Of a DNA stretch of 64,000 nucleotides, positions 51,834 through 60,707 are shown piece by piece. How positions within the stretch are numbered: position 1 is the stretch's first letter; the number at the start of each line of letters is the position of its first letter. The notes under the pieces are model-generated. The model was given only the letters and a program-made list of their open reading frames with translations, did no database searches and had not been told where the DNA came from. The stretch is taken from NCBI RefSeq assembly GCF_016862115.1, contig NZ_BOMI01000148.1, positions 61,208 through 125,207 on the forward strand. The letters are read 5' to 3'. Origin of the DNA: Paractinoplanes deccanensis. GTDB lineage: Bacteria; Actinomycetota; Actinomycetes; Mycobacteriales; Micromonosporaceae. The position numbers and the translations under genes were made by a program.

Positions 51834-53389
51834 TTCGACAGGAGCGTCACCAGGGCCGGGCCGTCGATCAGCTCGAGCGGGCGGCCCGCCAGCGCCTCGT
51901 ACGCCTCGGCCTCGATGCCGCCGAGCGAGACCAGGATGCCCTTGGTCGCGCCCGCCGCGCTCACCGCGCCGGCCAGGGCGTGCACCGCGGCGCCACCGGC
52001 CGCGGGGCCGCGCGTCGCGAAGACCACCACCGGGCCGCCGAAGATCGGCCGGGGGTCGGTGGCCACCCAGCGCACACCGGCGCCCGTGCGTGACGGCGTG
52101 CCCATCTGCAGGCCCATCACCCCGAAGAGGTCGGCGAGCTGCTGCTCCCACGCCGGGTCGGAGAGGGTGACCAGGTTGGGCCGCTCGTCGATCTCGGCGA
52201 GCACGTTGAACTCCTCGGTGAAGTCGCGGTCGGCGTCCCGGTCGAAATCGATCTTGGGGGAGATGCCGGCGAGCTCGTCCGGGCTGGGCGAGAGCACGCC
52301 CTCCAGGTGCTTCACGCAGGCGACCGGGTCGACGCGGCGCAGCTTGATCGCGGCGAACGTGTCGCGGGCGGTCTTGAGCGAGACGAGGCACGGCCGCACG
52401 AACTGCCCCGTACGCCGGTCGATGCTGTCCACGATGCCGTTGAACGACACCTGCCGCACCAGCCCGCCGCGGTCCGCCTCGATCACCTCGTGGATCGTGC
52501 GCAGGGTCACCCGGGCGATCACCTCCACGTACCGGCTGCGGATCTCGCCCTCGTCGCGGGGCACCGCCGTCAGGTCGTCGCGGATGCGGTCGTAGCGGTA
52601 CTCCTTGACGATCGGCACCACCTCGATCGGCGGCAGGTGGTACTCGATCAGCAGGTGCTTCTGCTTGGGCAGGTAGGCCAGCCGGAAGTGCTGCGGGAAG
52701 TCGTCCGGGTAGACCGAGTTGCCCAGCACCATGGCGAAGTACTCGACCACGGAAGCCGGGTCCGCGGCGGCCACCGCGGCGGCGAAGCGGTCCACCTCGG
52801 CGTTGTAGGCGGCCATCTGCTCCTCGTGCTTGCGCACGCTCTCCTCGTACTGCCGGCGGCGGGCCTGGAGCTGACGCTTGCGCCGCTGTTCGCCCTCCAC
52901 CCACCGGGCTCGCGCCTCCTCGTAGGCGCGCCGGGCGCTGGCCGTCTGCTGCTGCCGCAGGCGGTCGCCGCCGAGGATCTTGCCGACGCCGCGTGGCTGC
53001 GGCGGCACGTAGCTGTCCCACCGGGGCTCCGGCAGCGGCCGGCCGAGCGGGCCGGGGTCGAACGGCGGCACGACGACCGGCTTCTTGAAGACCTGGAGGT
53101 CGATGTGGTCGTCGACGTCCAGGGTGGAGAGCAGCAGCGTGTCGAGGTCGCTGAGCCGGGCCCGGATCTCGGCGTTGGCCGCGGCGGCGTCGGCGTTGCG
53201 CGCGTCGACGTAGAGCCGGCGGCGCTCCCGCTGCCGCTCGGTGTCGGAGGCGGCCTGCTGCGCGGCCGCTATGGCCAGATCGGCATTGCGGCGGATCAGG
53301 TCGCGCTGCTGCGCCGCGGCGGTGTTCGCCCGCTGCTCGGCGGCCGCCTGGGTGGCGTGCACCCGCTGCATGTTCCGAATGATGCCCAT
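51782..53389 (-). CDS. Coiled-coil protein with degenerate Mrr-like endonuclease domain
   Basis: The product is 535 aa. Residues 1-95 and 160-225 are charged coiled coils (RRQYEESVRKHEEQMAAYNA). Residues 225-420 are a conserved-looking region with QHFRLAYLPKQKHLLIEYHL. Residues 440-535 have the Mrr order: VVVFATRG, ALAGAVSAAGATKGILVSLG, LELIDGPALVTLLSNY. The catalytic D...QxK is not evident; ATDPRPIFGGPVVVFATRG replaces it. It may be a recognition or pseudo-nuclease protein. ATG 53389 is chosen over the frame up to 53587. Confidence 0.7.
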   Translation of the reverse strand: MGIIRNMQRVHATQAAAEQRANTAAAQQRDLIRRNADLAIAAAQQAASDTERQRERRRLYVDARNADAAAANAEIRARLSDLDTLLLSTLDVDDHIDLQVFKKPVVVPPFDPGPLGRPLPEPRWDSYVPPQPRGVGKILGGDRLRQQQTASARRAYEEARARWVEGEQRRKRQLQARRRQYEESVRKHEEQMAAYNAEVDRFAAAVAAADPASVVEYFAMVLGNSVYPDDFPQHFRLAYLPKQKHLLIEYHLPPIEVVPIVKEYRYDRIRDDLTAVPRDEGEIRSRYVEVIARVTLRTIHEVIEADRGGLVRQVSFNGIVDSIDRRTGQFVRPCLVSLKTARDTFAAIKLRRVDPVACVKHLEGVLSPSPDELAGISPKIDFDRDADRDFTEEFNVLAEIDERPNLVTLSDPAWEQQLADLFGVMGLQMGTPSRTGAGVRWVATDPRPIFGGPVVVFATRGPAAGGAAVHALAGAVSAAGATKGILVSLGGIEAEAYEALAGRPLELIDGPALVTLLSNYCRVKARIELTETVTA

Positions 53390-53758
53390 GCCTCGCCCTT
53401 TGCCTCTACTCGCGTAGGTCCGATGGCCACCATATCCATCCTCTACGGATCTGGTTACGCGGCGCGTCCCTCGTAGCGCGTAGCGTGCATGCCAGTCCGC
53501 CGAGACGGGTAGGAATCGCGGTAGGTTCCACGATCGGTACAGGTAGTGACTGTCTGTCATGGAACTGACCGGATTGCTTCGCAACAATTACGCAGCGCAG
53601 TGGTCAACCGATCGGCTAATTCCCTACTCTGATCGGGCGAGAAAGAGCAGCTCGCGGTTTTGTTGGCAAGCCGCGCAAAACATTGGAGCGGACGTCCACT
53701 GTTATATCGACCCCGTGACGGGTCGTAATAGTTCAGGGGGCAGGGGAGACGCGGGGAG
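53390..53758. other. Divergent promoter interval
   Basis: It is 369 bp between divergent starts at 53389 and 53759. The part 53560-53710 has lower GC than its surroundings. Small ORFs here have no family resemblance. I see no clear repeat or operator. Confidence 0.5.
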
Positions 53759-55465
53759 GTGGCGCGCGCGATGGTGGCACCGGACGAGCACCGGCATGTC
53801 CCGCCGCGGCTTCCGGAACAGCGCAGCCCCGCCGACGACCAGCCCGCCGAGCGCGCGGCCTGGTTCTCGTACACGGCGAGCGGCGACCGCATCGTGTGGT
53901 CCGCGGCGCTGCGCGAGATGCTCGGGCACCCGCCCTCGCAGGACGAGGTGAGCCGCAAGGTCCTGGTCCGCTACGTGCACCGCGACGACCATGCCAAGGC
54001 GCTCGGCGCGATCACGGCGGCGTGGACCAGCCGCAGCACGGTGCGCACCACCGTGCGCCTCATGCGCGCCGACGGCGGCTGGTTCGACGTGGACTGCCGC
54101 GTCGAGCCGGTGAAGAGTCCCGACGGGACGGTCCGCGGCATCCGCGGCACGATCACCGACGTCTCCGCCCGCGAGCGCGCCCGCCGCGAGATGGATCGCC
54201 TGGCCCGCCGCGGCGAGACCGTCCAGGACTCGCTCATCGAGCCCGACCCCGCCACCGGCCTGCTCACCCGGGCGCGCTTCGCCGACGAGGTCGACCGGGC
54301 GATGCGCCGCGGCGGCGGAGCGGTGCTGGTCATCCGCGTGCAGCCGGAGAGCGCCGGCCGTCCCGAGCGCAACGCCGACCTGCTGCACCGGGCCGCCCGC
54401 GTGCTCGAGGGCGTGGTGCAGGAGGGCGCCCTGCTCGGCCGGGTCGGCCCCAACGAGATCGGCCTGCTGCTGCCCGGCACCTCCTGGCCGATGGCCCGCC
54501 GCGAAGCCGAGCTGCTGGTGCAGGCGCTGCGCTCGCAGACGTTCGTGCTGACCGACACCTGGCTGCGCGCCGAGGCGTGGGGCGGGCTGGTGCGCTTCAC
54601 CCCGGACGGCGACGCGGGCAGCCACGAGCTGCTGATCGACGCCGAGCACGCGTGGCGGCAGTCGCGCGAGGCGGACCGGCCGCTCACCCTCGTCGCCCAC
54701 CCCGTGCCGGCGCGCGACCGGCAGGGCTCCTACCGCACACGGGTCGCCACCGCGCTCGACACCGACCGGTTCACGCTCTACGCCCAGCCGATCCTGGAGC
54801 TCCAGAGCAACACGGTCACCCGGCACGAGCTGCTGCTGCGGGTGCTCGACGAGGCGGACGGCCCGCAGTCGCCGATCCAGGTGCTCGACACCGCGGAGCG
54901 GCTCGACGCGGTCTTCGACATCGACCTCTGGGTGGTCGAGCGGGCCATGCAGCTCGCCGCCGAGCAGCCCTCCACCTGCCTGCAGATCAACCTGTCCGGC
55001 CGCTCGGTCGGCGACCCGCGGCTCACCGACGAGGTGGAGCGGCTGATCGGGCAATACCGGGTGAAGCCCGAGCAGCTCACCTTCGAGATCACCGAGACCG
55101 CGCTGATCGGCAACCTGAGCGAGGCGCGCCGGTTCGCCGACCGGGTCCGCAACCTCGGCTGCGAGCTGGCCCTCGACGACTTCGGCTCCGGCTACGCGTC
55201 CTTCCGCTACCTGCGGATCCTCCCCATCGACCTGGTCAAGATCGACGGTGAGTACGTGGTCGACCTGGTCGGCAACCCGCAGGACCAGGTGCTGGTGCGG
55301 GCGCTGGTGCAGGTCTGCCAGGCGTACGGTATCCACACCGTGGCCGAGTTCGTGCAGGACGAGCCCACCCTGCGGCTGCTCCGCGAGCTCGGCGTCGACT
55401 ACGTGCAGGGCTACCTGATCGGCCGCCCGGCGCCGGTCGTCGAGGGCCGATTGCATACACCCTGA
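53759..55465 (+). CDS. PAS - degenerate GGDEF - EAL protein
   Basis: The product is 568 aa, with no membrane segment. Residues 30-140 are a PAS domain (AAWFSYTASGDRIVWSAALR, WFDVDCRVEPVKSPDGTVRG). Residues 160-310 are GGDEF-like, but the signature reads RVGPNEIGLLL, so cyclase activity is lost. The EAL domain, residues 320-568, has HELLLRVLDEADG in place of EALVR (Glu kept), QINLSGRSV, FEITETAL, LALDDFGSGYASF and DLVKIDGEYV. It is probably a cytoplasmic, PAS-regulated c-di-GMP phosphodiesterase. Confidence 0.85.
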   Translation: MARAMVAPDEHRHVPPRLPEQRSPADDQPAERAAWFSYTASGDRIVWSAALREMLGHPPSQDEVSRKVLVRYVHRDDHAKALGAITAAWTSRSTVRTTVRLMRADGGWFDVDCRVEPVKSPDGTVRGIRGTITDVSARERARREMDRLARRGETVQDSLIEPDPATGLLTRARFADEVDRAMRRGGGAVLVIRVQPESAGRPERNADLLHRAARVLEGVVQEGALLGRVGPNEIGLLLPGTSWPMARREAELLVQALRSQTFVLTDTWLRAEAWGGLVRFTPDGDAGSHELLIDAEHAWRQSREADRPLTLVAHPVPARDRQGSYRTRVATALDTDRFTLYAQPILELQSNTVTRHELLLRVLDEADGPQSPIQVLDTAERLDAVFDIDLWVVERAMQLAAEQPSTCLQINLSGRSVGDPRLTDEVERLIGQYRVKPEQLTFEITETALIGNLSEARRFADRVRNLGCELALDDFGSGYASFRYLRILPIDLVKIDGEYVVDLVGNPQDQVLVRALVQVCQAYGIHTVAEFVQDEPTLRLLRELGVDYVQGYLIGRPAPVVEGRLHTP

Positions 55466-55484
55466 GCGGGGTATACGTCAGCGC

Positions 55485-55874
55485 ATGGAGCACTTCACCA
55501 TCGCCACCGTCGCCGAGAAGAGCCCGGACTTCCGCCGCGTGCTGTGGACCGGCAAGCACACCCAGCTGGTGATCATGACGATCCCGCCGGACGGCGAGAT
55601 CGGTGAGGAGGTCCACGAGGTGGATCAGATCCTCACCTTCGTCAGCGGCACCGGCAAGGCCATCGTGTCGGGGCAGACCCGCAACGTCGCGCAGGGCGAC
55701 CTCGTCGTGGTCCCCGCCGGGCACAAGCACAACTTCCTCAACACCGGCCCGAACCCGCTGGTCCTCTACACCGTCTACGGCCCGCCGGAGCACGCCGACG
55801 GCGCCGTGCACAAGACGAAGGAAGAGGCCGACCGGCTGGAGGAACAGGGCAAGGACGAGCCGCCGCAGAGCTGA
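55485..55874 (+). CDS. Cupin-domain protein, 129 aa
   Basis: It has the cupin motif 1 GEEVHEVDQILTFVSGTGKA and motif 2 VVVPAGHKHNFLNTG, with candidate metal ligands His and Glu. A charged tail follows. Similar small cupins are common in actinobacteria and of unknown substrate. It starts 20 bp after the EAL gene and may be co-transcribed; a terminator follows. Confidence 0.85.
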   Translation: MEHFTIATVAEKSPDFRRVLWTGKHTQLVIMTIPPDGEIGEEVHEVDQILTFVSGTGKAIVSGQTRNVAQGDLVVVPAGHKHNFLNTGPNPLVLYTVYGPPEHADGAVHKTKEEADRLEEQGKDEPPQS

Positions 55875-55909
55875 CCGTCGCGGCCGTGCGCCGCGGGAAG
55901 GCACGACAC

Positions 55910-55947
55910 CGGGACCGGCCGTGGCCCCCCAGCCAGCCGGTCCCGGC
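55910..55947 (+). terminator. Stem-loop terminator
   Basis: An 11-bp perfect stem (55910-55920 and 55937-55947, containing GGGACCGGC) closes a 16-nt loop. It lies 36 bp after the cupin stop. There is no T-tract, as is common in high-GC actinobacteria. Confidence 0.6.
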
Positions 55948-56058
55948 GCCGTGCCGAGGAGAGCAAAGTTCCCGCGCAGCGTACCCAAGCCAGAGCCGAG
56001 CGTCGATGTGTTCCACCCGGATCGTGACCTTCGGGCAGACCTTCACTAACCTTCCTGC

Positions 56059-56541
56059 ATGACAGAGCCTCGGCCACGGTGGTTGTCCGACGAGCAGCAG
56101 CAGACGTGGCGCCGCTTCGTCGAGGTGCTCATCCGGGTGCCCGCCGCGCTCGAGGCCCAGCTCCAGCGCGACGCCGGCCTGACCCACATGGGCTACATCG
56201 TGCTCGTCTACCTGTCCGAACAGCCCGGCCACCGGCTGGCCATGAGCCGCCTGGCCAAGTCCGTCAGCGCCTCCCTCTCCCGCCTGTCCCACGTCGTCGC
56301 CCGTCTCGAAGGGCAGGGCTGGGTCCACCGCGAGCGCGACCCCGACGACGGCCGGGTCCAGATCGCCGTGCTCACCGACGAGGGCTACGCCAAGGTCGTC
56401 GCGACCGCACCCGGGCATGCCGAGGCGGTCCAGCAGCTCGTCTTCGACCGGCTCACCCAGGCCCAGGTGCGCCAGCTCGCCAAGGTGGCCGCCGCGCTGC
56501 TCGAGGCGCCGGTCGAGGTGCGGGTCCCGTCCGACCGCTGA
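56059..56541 (+). CDS. MarR-family regulator
   Basis: The product is 160 aa. The winged helix includes MSRLAKSVSASLSRLSHVVA and RLEGQGWVHRERDPDDGRVQ, the wing with conserved Asp/Arg. It precedes mscR by 31 bp on the same strand and may regulate it in response to aldehydes or phenolics, which is inference. Confidence 0.88.
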   Translation: MTEPRPRWLSDEQQQTWRRFVEVLIRVPAALEAQLQRDAGLTHMGYIVLVYLSEQPGHRLAMSRLAKSVSASLSRLSHVVARLEGQGWVHRERDPDDGRVQIAVLTDEGYAKVVATAPGHAEAVQQLVFDRLTQAQVRQLAKVAAALLEAPVEVRVPSDR

Positions 56542-56572
56542 CGCCCGGTCCCCGGGCCCCTACGCTGGGGCG

Positions 56573-57658
56573 ATGAGTCAGCGAGTGCAGGGCGTCATCG
56601 CCCGCGGCAAGGGTGCCCCGGTCGAAGTGACCACCATCGTCGTCCCCGACCCCGGCCCGGGCGAGGCCGTCGTCACGATCCAGGCGTGCGGCGTCTGCCA
56701 CACCGACCTGCACTACCGCGAGGGCGGCATCAACGACGACTTCCCGTTCCTGCTCGGCCACGAGGCCGCCGGCGTGGTCGAGTCGGTCGGCGCCGGCGTC
56801 ACCGAGGTCGCGCCGGGCGACTTCGTGGTGCTCAACTGGCGGGCCGTCTGCGGCGAGTGCCGGGCCTGCCGCAAGGGCAAGCCGTGGTACTGCTTCGCCA
56901 CGCACAACGCCACCCAGAAGATGACCCTGGAGGACGGCACCGAGCTCTCCCCGGCGCTGGGCATCGGCGCGTTCGTCGAAAAGACACTGGTCGCCGCCGG
57001 GCAGTGCACAAAGGTGGACCCGCGGGCGCGGCCGGCCGCGGTGGGCCTGCTCGGCTGCGGCGTGATGGCCGGCATCGGCGCGGCCGTGAACACCGGCGGC
57101 GTCACCCGCGGCGACTCGGTCGCCGTGATCGGCTGCGGCGGCGTCGGCGACGGCGCGGTGGCCGGGGCGGCGCTGGCCGGGGCCACCACGATCATCGCGA
57201 TCGACACCGACGAGCGGAAGCTGGAGTGGGCCAAGGGCTTCGGCGCCACCCACACCGTCAACGCGCGCGGCACCGACGTGGTCGCCGCGGTCAAGGAGCT
57301 GACCGGCGGCTTCGGTGCCGACGTCGTCATCGAGGCGGTCGGGCGTCCCGAGACGTACGAGACGGCGTTCTACGCCCGCGACCTGGCCGGCACGGTGGTG
57401 CTGGTCGGCGTGCCCACCCCCGACATGAGGATCGAGCTGCCGCTGCTGGAGGTCTTCGGGCGCGGCGGAGCGCTCAAGTCCAGCTGGTACGGCGACTGCC
57501 TGCCGACCCGCGACTTCCCCATGCTGACCGAGCTCTACCTGCAGGGACGGCTCGACCTCGACGCCTTCGTGACCGAGGAGATCGGACTCGGCGACGTCGA
57601 GGCCGCCTTCGACAAGATGCACACCGGCGGCGTGCTGCGGTCGGTGGTGCTCTTCTAG
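56573..57658 (+). CDS. mscR: Zinc alcohol dehydrogenase, S-(hydroxymethyl)mycothiol dehydrogenase type
   Basis: The product is 361 aa. Catalytic zinc: CGVCHTDLHYREGG and LLGHEAAGVVESVG. Structural zinc: VCGECRACRKGKPWYC. Cofactor: VAVIGCGGVGDGAVAGA. The closest pattern is the mycothiol-dependent formaldehyde dehydrogenase of actinobacteria, which oxidises S-hydroxymethylmycothiol. Nitrosomycothiol reductase activity is known for this type. The 3' end overlaps the convergent glycosidase by 4 bp. Confidence 0.85.
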   Translation: MSQRVQGVIARGKGAPVEVTTIVVPDPGPGEAVVTIQACGVCHTDLHYREGGINDDFPFLLGHEAAGVVESVGAGVTEVAPGDFVVLNWRAVCGECRACRKGKPWYCFATHNATQKMTLEDGTELSPALGIGAFVEKTLVAAGQCTKVDPRARPAAVGLLGCGVMAGIGAAVNTGGVTRGDSVAVIGCGGVGDGAVAGAALAGATTIIAIDTDERKLEWAKGFGATHTVNARGTDVVAAVKELTGGFGADVVIEAVGRPETYETAFYARDLAGTVVLVGVPTPDMRIELPLLEVFGRGGALKSSWYGDCLPTRDFPMLTELYLQGRLDLDAFVTEEIGLGDVEAAFDKMHTGGVLRSVVLF

Positions 57659-59028
57659 GCCGCCTTCGCGTAGGCCGGCACCGATCGGTCGGCGAGCAGG
57701 TCGAGGGCCAGGGCCGCGGTCCAGCTGAAACTGGGCGCGCCCAGGCCCTCGCCGGTCTCCGGGTGGAAGTACTCGAAGTGGCCGTTGCGGTGCACCAGGC
57801 GCACCATCGCGGCGCGCAGGTCCTCGGCCTCGTCGCGCAGCCCGTGCACCATCAGGCCCCGGCGCAGCAGCCAGTTCGCGTTGATCCAGACCGGGCCGCG
57901 CCAGTAGCGCATGGTGTCGAAGTCGGCCGCCGTACGGTCGTAGCTCGGCACCGGCGTACCGAACCGCTCCGAACGCATCGCGTCGAGCACGCCCGCCACC
58001 CGCTCGGCGGGCAGGTCGGGCAGCATGAGCGGCACCAGGCCGCTGACGCAGCGCGCCGCGGTCAGCCGGCCGGTGCGCACGTCGCGGGCGTGGAACATGC
58101 CGGTCTCCGGGTTCCACAGCCGCGCCACGATCGCCGAGGTGATGTGCTGGGCGCGCTCCCGGTGGGTGTCCGCCTTGCCGCCGAGCCCCAGCACCCCGGC
58201 GATCTGCGCCAGCGCCAGCTCGGCGGCGCCCAGGATCGCGTTGAACGAGGGACACTCGACAGCGAACGCGTGCCGCTCCAGCAGCCCGGTGTCCGAGTAG
58301 TCGCCGGCCCGGTAGCTGATCACGAGACCCACATAGCGCGCGTAGTCGGTGTCGGTGGGCCGGTGCGCGGCGTGCGAGACGGCCAGGTCGCGCCGGCGGT
58401 AGACGGAGAGCAGCGACAGGTCGGCCGGCACGTTCGCCAGCGCCGCGTCCCAGGCCGGGCTGTTGTCCAGGCCCGACTCCCACGGGTGCACGATGCTCGC
58501 CAGGCCACCGCCGCCCAGGTCACGCTGCCCGGTCAGATAGTCCTGCTGGGCGACCAGGCGAGGATAGAGCCACTCCAGCTCGGCCCGCGCCTGCTGCGCG
58601 CTCGCGGCACCGTGCGCGGCCGCCCGCCGGTAGACCTCCCAGGCGGCCACGGCGTGCAACGGCGGCTGCACGATGCCGGTGCTGCCGTGGGCGGGCCTGC
58701 TGCCGTACGAGGGAACGCCCCAGAACGCGGGACCGGGAAAGTAGTCGGCCTCGGCCATCGCCGGGTCGAACACGATGTGCGGCACCCGCCCGTCCGGCCA
58801 CTGCGCCTCGAAGAGGCTGCGCAGATCGCGCCAGGCCCGGGTGGGGTTGACGTAGGCCAGACCGACCGCGATGAAGGCGGTGTCCCAGCTCCACTGGTGG
58901 GGGTAGAGGCGTCGGGAGGGGACCATGTGATCGCCGGCCCAGTTCGTCTCGAGGACGCTTGCGGCGGAGTTCCAGAGTTCGGCAGACATCTCAGTCATCG
59001 GTGCGGTCGGGGCGTGGTCGGGGTGCAT
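57655..59028 (-). CDS. GH63/MGH1-like glycoside hydrolase
   Basis: The product is 457 aa. The (alpha/alpha)6-barrel family is suggested by YPHQWSWDTAFIAVGLAYVN, VHPWESGLDNSPAWDAA (catalytic Asp region) and MRYWRGPVWINANWLLRRGL. FHPETGEGLGAPSFSWTAAL near the end contains the other catalytic acid. Relatives hydrolyse mannosylglycerate or glucosylglycerate. There is no signal peptide, so it is cytoplasmic. The start may be the ATG at 59028, 58998 or 58989. Confidence 0.85.
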   Translation of the reverse strand: MHPDHAPTAPMTEMSAELWNSAASVLETNWAGDHMVPSRRLYPHQWSWDTAFIAVGLAYVNPTRAWRDLRSLFEAQWPDGRVPHIVFDPAMAEADYFPGPAFWGVPSYGSRPAHGSTGIVQPPLHAVAAWEVYRRAAAHGAASAQQARAELEWLYPRLVAQQDYLTGQRDLGGGGLASIVHPWESGLDNSPAWDAALANVPADLSLLSVYRRRDLAVSHAAHRPTDTDYARYVGLVISYRAGDYSDTGLLERHAFAVECPSFNAILGAAELALAQIAGVLGLGGKADTHRERAQHITSAIVARLWNPETGMFHARDVRTGRLTAARCVSGLVPLMLPDLPAERVAGVLDAMRSERFGTPVPSYDRTAADFDTMRYWRGPVWINANWLLRRGLMVHGLRDEAEDLRAAMVRLVHRNGHFEYFHPETGEGLGAPSFSWTAALALDLLADRSVPAYAKAA

Positions 59029-59138
59029 CTAACCAGAAGACCTTTCCGCTTCAGACGCCGGTAAACCCCGATCGGCTCACCGGCCCTCCGCCTGAAGGGA
59101 ACCCGCCGTTCACCCCCACGTCACGGACACGCGGTCCG

Positions 59139-59432
59139 TCAGAGCGTCGCCCGGGCCCGTTCGTCGCTGGCCTCCGTGTTCGCCAGCCAGCAGGCCGCGC
59201 CGAGCGGCGCCCACCCGAACGACTCGCATTGCGCGACGACCTTGCGGACCATCTCCGGGGCCGCCTCCGGCCACCTCACGAAGCCGTCGTCGCCGAGGTC
59301 ACCCGCGACCATCAGCCCACCGACGACGCTGGCCGGCGGCCCGCCGCGCGGGGCGGACCGGCCGGCATCTCCCTCGCCGTTGCCGGTGGAGCCGGGCGGC
59401 CTCCGTGCCACGGTCACCCCCGGCGAGGTCAC
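59139..59432 (-). CDS. Hypothetical protein, 97 aa
   Basis: The C-terminal half (FVRWPEAAPEMVRKVVAQCE and FGWAPLGAACWLANTEASDE) has natural composition, while the first 40 residues are low-complexity. No family is recognised. A shorter protein from an internal start is possible. It may be a chance ORF. Confidence 0.3.
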   Translation of the reverse strand: MTSPGVTVARRPPGSTGNGEGDAGRSAPRGGPPASVVGGLMVAGDLGDDGFVRWPEAAPEMVRKVVAQCESFGWAPLGAACWLANTEASDERARATL

Positions 59433-59495
59433 GTCACAGATCGGCGACTGTCGATCTCAATCTGGCCGGGGGGTGCAACTCGGGGGTGGCGCGCG

Positions 59496-60689
59496 TCAGT
59501 TCAGGTAGCCGTAGTTGTCGCAGGTTCGGCGTTGGAGGATGCAGTTCTTGGTGCGCTTGTTCATGGCGTCCTCGTCCCACATCACGAAGGCGTCGCCGTG
59601 CATCGAAGAGGCGCTCTTGAGGTCCCTGTCGGACGAGAGGTAGTAACCCTGGGGGGTGCCCTTCACGCCGTACTGGATGTCGAAGGTGAGGGCGGGGATG
59701 CGGACCGGATGGCCGGCGGGGCAGCCCTCGCCGGTGCCGAAGGCGACGTGGCTCTTGTGGTCGGGGCTGTCCAGGTGCTTGCCGTCCCAGCAGTCGGGGA
59801 ACTGCAGCATGAAGTGCAGGGTGGCGTCGCCGCCGCAGATGGGCCAGTTGCCGTTGGTGCTGCGGGCGATGCCGTCGAGGTCGCCGGGGCCGTAGAAGGC
59901 GCAGTAGAACTGGCCCTGGGCGCCGCGTGGGGTGGGCACCTTCTTCTTCGCGTCGCCGGCGACCATGCGCAGGCCGTTCGGGAGCGGCATCATGCCTTTC
60001 GAGTCGGCGCGCAGCGAGCGGTAGTAGACCCGGAAGCCGGTGGTCTCGACGGGCTTGCCGGTGGCGTTGTCGTAGAGCGTCGGCACCCAGTACGCGGAGT
60101 GGTCCTGCACGGGCTTGCAGGTGGTGGCCGTGAACTTCATCAGGTCGCCGGCGGTGGTGCCCGCGTCGACGGCCTTGTTGCCGACGAAGGAGTGCATGTG
60201 GGAGGCGCCCGGCAGGCCCGGCTGCACGATCGGGTCGTCGGCGAGCCGGTGACTGTACTGGCAATCCGCGCGGAACTCGGGGAGATCACCCACGCCGGCG
60301 GGCACGGGGTCGATCTTGCGGGATTCGTACGCCGTGAGCTGCTGCCGCCACGCGGCCTGGTCGACGGGGATCCAGCCGGCCTTCGCGGGCGCCTGCTTCG
60401 AGGTGGCCGTCGCCGAGGGTGTGGTCGACGGCGTGGCCGAAGCGGAGGGTGAAGCGGAAACGGAAGCCGAGACCGAAGCCGAAATCGAAGCGGAGGCCGG
60501 GGCCGAAGAAGCGGTCGTGGCCGGCGTGACGGAGGCCGCGGCTCCGACCAGCGATGCGGTGTCGTCGTCGCCACGCAGCGAGACCGCCGCCACCGAGACG
60601 GCGACCGCGACCACCGCCACTGCGGCGCAGACGGCGGTCAGCGCCCTGGTGGGCCGGCGGCGGTGATGGGGGATCGTCGTGTGCGGCAC
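59496..60689 (-). CDS. Secreted or anchored DUF1996 protein
   Basis: The product is 397 aa. It has a basic N-terminus and hydrophobic segment (ALTAVCAAVAVVAVAVSVAA), then a Ser/Ala/Thr-rich linker with repeated SASVSASVSASPSA. DUF1996 starts about residue 110: FRADCQYSHRLADDPIVQPG, GASHMHSFVGN, and YWVPTLYDNATGKPV. The conserved Cys and His are present. DUF1996 is found in actinobacteria and fungi and has no proven activity; a wall or carbohydrate role is likely from the linker. Confidence 0.87.
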   Translation of the reverse strand: MPHTTIPHHRRRPTRALTAVCAAVAVVAVAVSVAAVSLRGDDDTASLVGAAASVTPATTASSAPASASISASVSASVSASPSASATPSTTPSATATSKQAPAKAGWIPVDQAAWRQQLTAYESRKIDPVPAGVGDLPEFRADCQYSHRLADDPIVQPGLPGASHMHSFVGNKAVDAGTTAGDLMKFTATTCKPVQDHSAYWVPTLYDNATGKPVETTGFRVYYRSLRADSKGMMPLPNGLRMVAGDAKKKVPTPRGAQGQFYCAFYGPGDLDGIARSTNGNWPICGGDATLHFMLQFPDCWDGKHLDSPDHKSHVAFGTGEGCPAGHPVRIPALTFDIQYGVKGTPQGYYLSSDRDLKSASSMHGDAFVMWDEDAMNKRTKNCILQRRTCDNYGYLN

Positions 60690-60707
60690 GACAGGGAGAC
60701 GGCCGCC

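Noticed and set aside
53559..53951. 130-codon ORF before the EAL gene
   Set aside because: It overlaps the start of the well-supported PAS-EAL gene and its translation becomes Arg/Ser-rich noise after 60 residues.
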